Shown here piece after piece: positions 58,838 through 64,000 of a stretch of 64,000 bases of DNA. The translations under genes were made by a program, and so were the position numbers. The notes beneath the pieces were generated by a model, which saw only the letters and a list, made by a program, of their open reading frames with translations, was not told the origin of the DNA and ran no database searches. The stretch comes from an uncultured Parasphingopyxis sp. (GTDB lineage Bacteria > Pseudomonadota > Alphaproteobacteria > Sphingomonadales > Sphingomonadaceae). The stretch covers positions 186,001 through 250,000 of the forward strand of contig CAMYKP010000006.1 of assembly GCA_947259005.1 (NCBI GenBank), given 5' to 3'. Numbering within the stretch: the stretch's first letter is position 1; the number at the start of each line of letters is the position of its first letter.

Positions 58838-58871
58838 TTACATATTCTCCTTTTGAAAGATAATTCCGGCG

Positions 58872-59600
58872 ATGTCCCGCCCGCACTATAACCGCATCCT
58901 CCTCAAACTTTCCGGCGAAGCTCTGATGGGTGACGGTCAGTTTGGCATCGATCCGCAAACCACGGCACGGCTGGCCCGTGAGGTCGCTGCGGCCAAAGAA
59001 GCGGGCCACGAGCTGTGTCTCGTCGTCGGCGGCGGGAATATCTTTCGCGGTCTTGCCGCGGCCGCAAAAGGTTTCGACCGGACCAGCGCCGATTATATGG
59101 GCATGCTTGCAACGGTGATGAATGCGCTGGCCGTCCAGAATGCACTGGAACAGATAGGCCAGGATACCCGCGTGCTTTCGGCAATTCCGATGGATACGGT
59201 TTGCGAGCCCTATATCCGCCGCCGCGCAGTCCGCCATATGGAGCGCGGCCGGATCGTGATTTTTGCGGCAGGTACCGGCAACCCCTATTTCACGACCGAC
59301 ACTGCCGCAGCATTGCGCGCCGCGGAAATGGGCTGCGATGCACTGTTCAAGGGAACGAGCGTTGACGGTGTTTATGATGCCGACCCGAACAAGGTCGACA
59401 ATGCGACACGCTATGAAACCCTCAGTTTCAACCGCGTTCTTTCGGACAATCTGAAAGTCATGGATGCTGCTGCGGTGGCGCTGTGCCGGGACAATGAAAT
59501 TCCGATCGTCGTTTTCAATATCCGGGAGCAGGGCAATCTGGCCAAGGTGCTTGCTGGAGACGGAACCGCGACGACCGTTAAACAAGAAGGAGAGGCCTGA
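58872..59600 (+). CDS. pyrH: Uridylate kinase
   Basis: The 242-residue hexameric UMP kinase makes UDP. It has the [11 protein letters not shown]-terminus, GGGNIFRG and the nucleotide segment [14 protein letters not shown]. It shares one base with the frr start, so the two are coupled. Confidence 0.98.
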   Translation: MSRPHYNRILLKLSGEALMGDGQFGIDPQTTARLAREVAAAKEAGHELCLVVGGGNIFRGLAAAAKGFDRTSADYMGMLATVMNALAVQNALEQIGQDTRVLSAIPMDTVCEPYIRRRAVRHMERGRIVIFAAGTGNPYFTTDTAAALRAAEMGCDALFKGTSVDGVYDADPNKVDNATRYETLSFNRVLSDNLKVMDAAAVALCRDNEIPIVVFNIREQGNLAKVLAGDGTATTVKQEGEA

Positions 59601-60157
59601 TGGCGCAATATGACAAAAGCGATCTCGAACGCCGGATGAAAGGCGCTCTGGAATCGCTGCGTGGTGATCTTGGTGGACTGCGGACGGGCCGTGCTTCGGC
59701 ATCTTTGCTCGATCCGGTTCAGGTTGAGGTTTACGGCAGCAACATGCCGCTGAACCAGGTTGGCACGGTCAGCGCACCGGAACCCCGTATGCTTACGGTG
59801 CAGGTATGGGATGGATCGAATGTACAGCCTGTTGAAAAGGCCATTCGGGCAGCCGGTCTGGGTCTCAATCCGCAGGTCGATGGCACAACGATCCGACTTC
59901 CAATTCCCGACCTGACCGAAGAACGTCGCAAAGAGCTGGCGAAACTGGCCGGGCAATATGCCGAAAAGGCCAAGATTGCGGTTCGCAATGTCCGCCGCGA
60001 CGGCATGGACGCACTCAAAGCCGACGAGAACAAGAAGGAAATCGGCGAAGACGAGAAAAAGCGTCATGAAGGCGACGTTCAGAAACTGACCGATGAAAAG
60101 ATCGCTGAGATCGACGCGATCGCCAGCGAGAAAGAATCGGAAATTCTCGAACTGTGA
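59600..60157 (+). CDS. frr: Ribosome recycling factor
   Basis: The 185-residue factor splits post-termination ribosomes with EF-G. Typical segments are [42 protein letters not shown] and [12 protein letters not shown]. Coupled to pyrH and overlapping uppS by 4 nt. Confidence 0.98.
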   Translation: MAQYDKSDLERRMKGALESLRGDLGGLRTGRASASLLDPVQVEVYGSNMPLNQVGTVSAPEPRMLTVQVWDGSNVQPVEKAIRAAGLGLNPQVDGTTIRLPIPDLTEERRKELAKLAGQYAEKAKIAVRNVRRDGMDALKADENKKEIGEDEKKRHEGDVQKLTDEKIAEIDAIASEKESEILEL

Positions 60158-60909
60158 CCGCCAAGCCGGCTCGATCCGTCAATGACGCGGCGACCGGCAC
60201 GGGCAGCGGCGGGAATTGCCCACGCCATGTCGCCATCATCATGGATGGCAATGGCCGCTGGGCACAGCGCCGCGGACTGCCGCGGATAGCCGGACACCGC
60301 AAGGGAATCGAAGCGGCGCGCGAAGTCGTGAAAGCGGCTGGGGCGCTGGGTATCGAGGTCCTAACCCTCTACGCATTCTCGTCAGAGAATTGGAGCCGCC
60401 CGGCTTCCGAGATCGCCGACCTCATGAACCTGCTGCGGCGCTTTATCCGCAAGGAGCTCGAAGCACTGGCGGGGGAGGGCATCCGTATCCGCGTAATCGG
60501 CAATTACCAAGCCTTTGAAAGCGACGTTGTCGAACTGATCGACCGTGCGATTGCGCGGACTGCCGACAACCGCAAAGCCACGCTTGTTGTGGCCCTCAAT
60601 TATGGCTCCCAGTTCGAAATCACGGAAGCTGTGCGAAAGATTGCTGCGGACGTGCAGCGCGGTGCGCTGTCCCCCGATGATATCACCGATCAAACGGTGG
60701 AAGCGCAACTCAGCACCCATGGCCTGCCGCCGCTCGACCTGCTTATCCGCACATCTGGCGAGAAACGCCTTTCCAATTTCCTGCTCTGGCAAGCGGCCTA
60801 TGCCGAACTCCTATTCACAGACACGCTCTGGCCGGATTTTGACGCAGACTCCCTGAAACAGGCCATTGAAGAGTTCGCCCAGCGCGACCGGCGCTATGGT
60901 GGCCTATGA
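60154..60909 (+). CDS. uppS: Undecaprenyl diphosphate synthase
   Basis: The 251-residue cis-prenyltransferase makes the C55 carrier lipid for peptidoglycan. It has [25 protein letters not shown] and [19 protein letters not shown]. It starts at GTG within the frr stop (GTGA). It overlaps cdsA by 4 nt. Confidence 0.98.
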   Translation: MTAKPARSVNDAATGTGSGGNCPRHVAIIMDGNGRWAQRRGLPRIAGHRKGIEAAREVVKAAGALGIEVLTLYAFSSENWSRPASEIADLMNLLRRFIRKELEALAGEGIRIRVIGNYQAFESDVVELIDRAIARTADNRKATLVVALNYGSQFEITEAVRKIAADVQRGALSPDDITDQTVEAQLSTHGLPPLDLLIRTSGEKRLSNFLLWQAAYAELLFTDTLWPDFDADSLKQAIEEFAQRDRRYGGL

Positions 60910-61691
60910 CGAGCGGGACATCCCCGGGCGGTTTTAGCAATCTCTGGAAGCGGGCAATCACCGGCTTTGTCCTCATTATCGTTGCCATTGGCGCGCTTTT
61001 TGCCGGCGGCTGGGGGTTCTGGCTGCTTGTCACCTTGCTGGCGCTGGCGATGATTGCCGAATGGGCCGGGTTGATGAAGGCTCCCCGCTGGAAAACAGGT
61101 ATCGCGATGTTGGCGATGCTGGGGGTCATGATATTCGCTCATCCGCTCTATCGGATCATCGATGTTACGAGCCTTTACGTGCTTCTTGGCGCTTGTCTGG
61201 CGCTAGCGCTGATCGGGTCGAGCCTCAGGCTGGGCGGAGGTTTGCTGTATCTCGGGCTTGCCTCGCTCGCGATTATATTCCTCCGGGAGCAAGGCGGCGT
61301 GGTGCTGACATTCTGGACCCTGGCGATCATCTGGGCGACGGATATCGGCGCTTATTTCTCCGGCAAGACAATTGGCGGCCCGAAACTTGCCCCCAAATTC
61401 AGCCCGAACAAGACCTGGGCAGGGCTGGTCGGCGGCGTGACCTGCGCGGCACTTGTCAGCCTGATATTCGCCTTCCAGACCGTGTTGCCCTTGCTGATCG
61501 TTCCGCTGGCCGCACTGCTTGCCGTCGTGGCGCAATTGGGCGATCTGTTCGAAAGCTGGATGAAGCGGCGCGCAGACGTCAAAGACAGCTCCAACCTGTT
61601 CCCCGGCCATGGCGGGGCGCTTGACCGGCTGGATGGGCTGCTGCCCGTCGCGATCGGGGTTGCTGCACTCAACTGGGCAGGGATGCTCTGA
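60906..61691 (+). CDS. cdsA: Phosphatidate cytidylyltransferase
   Basis: The 261-residue membrane enzyme makes CDP-diacylglycerol for phospholipids, including the PssA substrate. Multiple hydrophobic spans precede the signature KRRADVKDSSNLFPGHGGALDRLD near the C-terminus. Coupled to uppS and dxr. Confidence 0.97.
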   Translation: MTSGTSPGGFSNLWKRAITGFVLIIVAIGALFAGGWGFWLLVTLLALAMIAEWAGLMKAPRWKTGIAMLAMLGVMIFAHPLYRIIDVTSLYVLLGACLALALIGSSLRLGGGLLYLGLASLAIIFLREQGGVVLTFWTLAIIWATDIGAYFSGKTIGGPKLAPKFSPNKTWAGLVGGVTCAALVSLIFAFQTVLPLLIVPLAALLAVVAQLGDLFESWMKRRADVKDSSNLFPGHGGALDRLDGLLPVAIGVAALNWAGML

Positions 61692-62857
61692 TGGGCACGG
61701 CGAAACGCATCACCATTCTGGGCGCGACCGGATCCGTAGGACAATCCACGCTCGATCTTATCAATCGGGACCGCGATGCCTTTGAGGTTGTCGCCCTGAC
61801 TGCCAATGAAGATGTTCAGGGGCTGGCCAGGATTGCGCGGGAAAGCTGCGCCAAACTCGCTGTCATAGGAAACCCGGCGCTTGCCGGTGAACTGGCCGAG
61901 ACGCTTGCAGGAAGCGGAATTGATACGGCCGCTGGTGCTGAGGCAATTTGCACAGCGGCGGCGGTGGATACCGATCTCGTGATGGCCGCCATTGTCGGGG
62001 CTGCGGGCATCCCGTCGGTTATGGCCGCAATCGAAGCAGGCAATACGGTCGGCCTGGCCAACAAGGAATCGCTCGTTTCGGCGGGATCGTTGATGCTCGA
62101 AGCTGCCCGCAATCGCGGCGTAACCATTCTGCCTGTCGATTCCGAGCATAATGCGATCTTCCAGTGCTTCGATCATGAACGACCGGCCGGAATTTCCAGC
62201 ATCATCCTGACTGCTTCAGGTGGCCCGTTTCGGGATTGGTCGCGCGAAGACATGCGCAGCGTGACGCCGGAACGGGCTGTGCAACATCCCAACTGGTCGA
62301 TGGGCGCGAAAATATCTATCGATTCGGCTACCCTGATGAACAAAGGGCTGGAGCTGATCGAAGCGCGCTATTTGTTCGATCTGCCGCCCGACGACTGCCG
62401 GATCATCGTCCACCCGCAATCGGTCATTCACTCGCTTGTCGAATATCGCGACGGGTCGGTGCTTGCGCAGCTTGGAGCGCCTGACATGCGTGTTCCGATT
62501 GCCCATGTCCTCGCCTGGCCCGACCGCATGGACACCCCGTGCGAGCGCCTGAACCTCGCCGACATTGCACGGCTGGATTTTGAAGAACCGGATGCCAGTC
62601 GCTTCCCGGCCCTGAAGCTGGCGCGGTCGGCCATGGAGGCAGGCGGTGCTCGTCCGGCAATCCTGAACGCTGCAAATGAAGAGGCCGTGGCCGCATTTCT
62701 CGGGAAACGTATAGGCTTTCTCGATATCGCAGCGATTGTCGCGGGCGTGCTGGACAGCTATGCGCCAAACGCGCCCACATGCCTTGACGATGTCTTTGCT
62801 ATCGACAAGGCGGCACGTATCAAGGCTCAGGAGCAAATGGACAGCTACGCCGCATGA
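61691..62857 (+). CDS. dxr: 1-deoxy-D-xylulose 5-phosphate reductoisomerase
   Basis: The 388-residue enzyme makes 2-C-methylerythritol 4-phosphate in the isoprenoid pathway. It has the NADPH loop GATGSVGQST, the NKESLV and DSEHNAIFQC metal/substrate segments and a flexible-loop region. It shares one base with cdsA and overlaps rseP by 4 nt. Confidence 0.98.
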   Translation: MGTAKRITILGATGSVGQSTLDLINRDRDAFEVVALTANEDVQGLARIARESCAKLAVIGNPALAGELAETLAGSGIDTAAGAEAICTAAAVDTDLVMAAIVGAAGIPSVMAAIEAGNTVGLANKESLVSAGSLMLEAARNRGVTILPVDSEHNAIFQCFDHERPAGISSIILTASGGPFRDWSREDMRSVTPERAVQHPNWSMGAKISIDSATLMNKGLELIEARYLFDLPPDDCRIIVHPQSVIHSLVEYRDGSVLAQLGAPDMRVPIAHVLAWPDRMDTPCERLNLADIARLDFEEPDASRFPALKLARSAMEAGGARPAILNAANEEAVAAFLGKRIGFLDIAAIVAGVLDSYAPNAPTCLDDVFAIDKAARIKAQEQMDSYAA

Positions 62858-63987
62858 TTGAAAGCCCGGGAATTCTCTACTCCATAGGTGCATTTCTGCT
62901 CGTTATCGGGCCGCTCGTCTTCGTCCATGAAATGGGCCACTATCTGGTTGCGCGCTGGTTCGGCACGAAGGTCGAAAAATTCTCGATCGGCTTTGGCCGG
63001 GAAATACTGGGCTGGACCGACAAGCGCGGGACCCGCTGGAAGATCGGCTGGATGCCCCTGGGCGGCTACGTGCAGTTTGCCGGTGATCTCAACGCAGCGA
63101 GCCAGCCAGACCCGAAATTGAATGACGTGCCCGATGAAGAACGCGCCGCGCTTTTCCAGTTCAAGCCTGTCGGTCAGCGCTTCCTGATCATTCTTGCCGG
63201 GCCAATGATAAACTTCCTGTTCGCAATCATCCTCTTCATGGGCATTTTCGCATCTTATGGGCAAGCGCAGAACGCGCCCGTCGTGTCCGCAATCGAGGAA
63301 GGCTCGGTCGCCGATCAGGCGGGTTTTGAGCTTGGGGACGAGATTCGCGCTATTGACGGGCGCGCCGTCGATCGTTTCGACGAGCTTGCAGATTATGTAA
63401 GGCTACGCCCGGACCAGCAAATGCGGTTCGACATCCTGCGCGAAGGCAGGGATGTTTCGATTACCGCCGTGACCGCAGACATTACCATAGCCGACCGGTT
63501 CGGAAACGAAGCGCGGATTGGCCGGCTTGGCATTCGCTCCGATGTGCTGGAAATGGAGACGCTGGGCGTAACTGAACTTCCCGGTGCCGCGATGAAGCAG
63601 ACGCTTTCCAGCCTTGAGATGATAACGGTGGGCCTTGGGCAAATCATCACCGGTCGGCGCTCGATCGAAGAGCTGGGCGGACCGCTCAGGATCGCGCAAT
63701 TTTCCGGACAAACGGCAAGCCTTGGCCTTTATGCCTTTTTATTCTTCATGGCGGCGATCTCGATTAATCTGGGATTCATCAACCTGTTGCCAATCCCTAT
63801 GCTCGACGGGGGTCACCTGGTGTTCTATGCGGCCGAGGCTGTCCGCAGGAGACCGATTAAGCCAGAGGCACAAGAATGGGCTTTTCGAATGGGTCTTGCC
63901 GTCTTGCTGAGTTTCATGTTGATGGTGACTGTCATAGATCTGGGCTCATTCGGTCTCTGGGAGCGATTGAGCGGGTTGATCAGCTGA
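62854..63987 (+). CDS. rseP: Site-2 protease RseP
   Basis: The 377-residue intramembrane metalloprotease cuts anti-sigma factors and old signal peptides. Active-site HEMGH (25-29) lies in the first span; GGYVQF follows. One PDZ domain is visible (about 145-225), and the second metal ligand is in NLLPIPMLDGGHL. The E. coli protein has two PDZ domains; here the second is not evident. It ends 13 nt before the window edge. In many genomes bamA follows, but that lies outside. Confidence 0.97.
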   Translation: MIESPGILYSIGAFLLVIGPLVFVHEMGHYLVARWFGTKVEKFSIGFGREILGWTDKRGTRWKIGWMPLGGYVQFAGDLNAASQPDPKLNDVPDEERAALFQFKPVGQRFLIILAGPMINFLFAIILFMGIFASYGQAQNAPVVSAIEEGSVADQAGFELGDEIRAIDGRAVDRFDELADYVRLRPDQQMRFDILREGRDVSITAVTADITIADRFGNEARIGRLGIRSDVLEMETLGVTELPGAAMKQTLSSLEMITVGLGQIITGRRSIEELGGPLRIAQFSGQTASLGLYAFLFFMAAISINLGFINLLPIPMLDGGHLVFYAAEAVRRRPIKPEAQEWAFRMGLAVLLSFMLMVTVIDLGSFGLWERLSGLIS

Positions 63988-64000
63988 CTTCTATAAGGCA

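Overview
The window is a gene-dense, high-GC stretch of an alphaproteobacterial chromosome, most likely a sphingomonad (Sphingomonadales). The grounds are the chvI-chvG pair divergent to pckA, a CckA-type hybrid kinase, SmpB/DapA/RecA synteny, a direct-repeat GTTC-N7-GTTC LexA box at recA, HdaA next to ppk1, and a PurN fused to an MmcQ/YjbR-like domain. Genus cannot be fixed from the sequence alone. I see no tRNA, rRNA, insertion sequence, prophage or CRISPR array. No stretch over 300 bases lacks a gene; the largest gap is 56744-56990, a divergent regulatory region.

Region 1 (1-7867) is, after the tail of a plus-strand gene, a continuous minus-strand run of ten genes with gaps of at most 3 nt: chvI, chvG, rapZ, a mannose-type EIIA, HPr, a SpoU/TrmH RNA methyltransferase with a CTG start, a membrane alpha/beta-hydrolase-like protein, a cytochrome P450, a 31-residue lipoprotein and a COG3650-like lipoprotein. 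It couples an envelope/acid-stress two-component system to a PTS-type phosphorelay and to envelope or oxidative functions. No hprK sits in the run.

Region 2 (8059-24535) holds pckA, a small DUF937-like protein, an nfeD/SPFH membrane-quality pair, an M28 peptidase, guaB, an rsmB-like methylase, a TPR protein, the classical outer-membrane operon lptD-surA-pdxA-rsmA (minus strand), and pepA-holC-ndk.

Region 3 (24633-41103) has purM-purN, a secreted DUF2066-like protein with hdaA, ppk1 and ppx, an I78-type inhibitor with rnd, aspS, an alpha/beta hydrolase, ppk2, an EF-hand-like lipoprotein, and greB-slt. Two different polyphosphate kinases and an exopolyphosphatase lie within 10 kb.

Region 4 (41197-54908) is dapA-smpB-DUF2062-cckA, a lone receiver protein, recA with its LexA box and terminator, a GST, alaS, a Kef-type antiporter, a FAD monooxygenase and icd.

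Region 5 (55046-63987) is psd-pssA, then the conserved translation/envelope run rpsB-tsf-pyrH-frr-uppS-cdsA-dxr-rseP. Convergent to pssA is a 75-residue single-span membrane protein. Its promoter carries two perfect GTTC-N7-GTTC LexA boxes, one between the -35 and -10 and one just after the -10. It is the best candidate here for an undescribed function: a small SOS-induced membrane effector.
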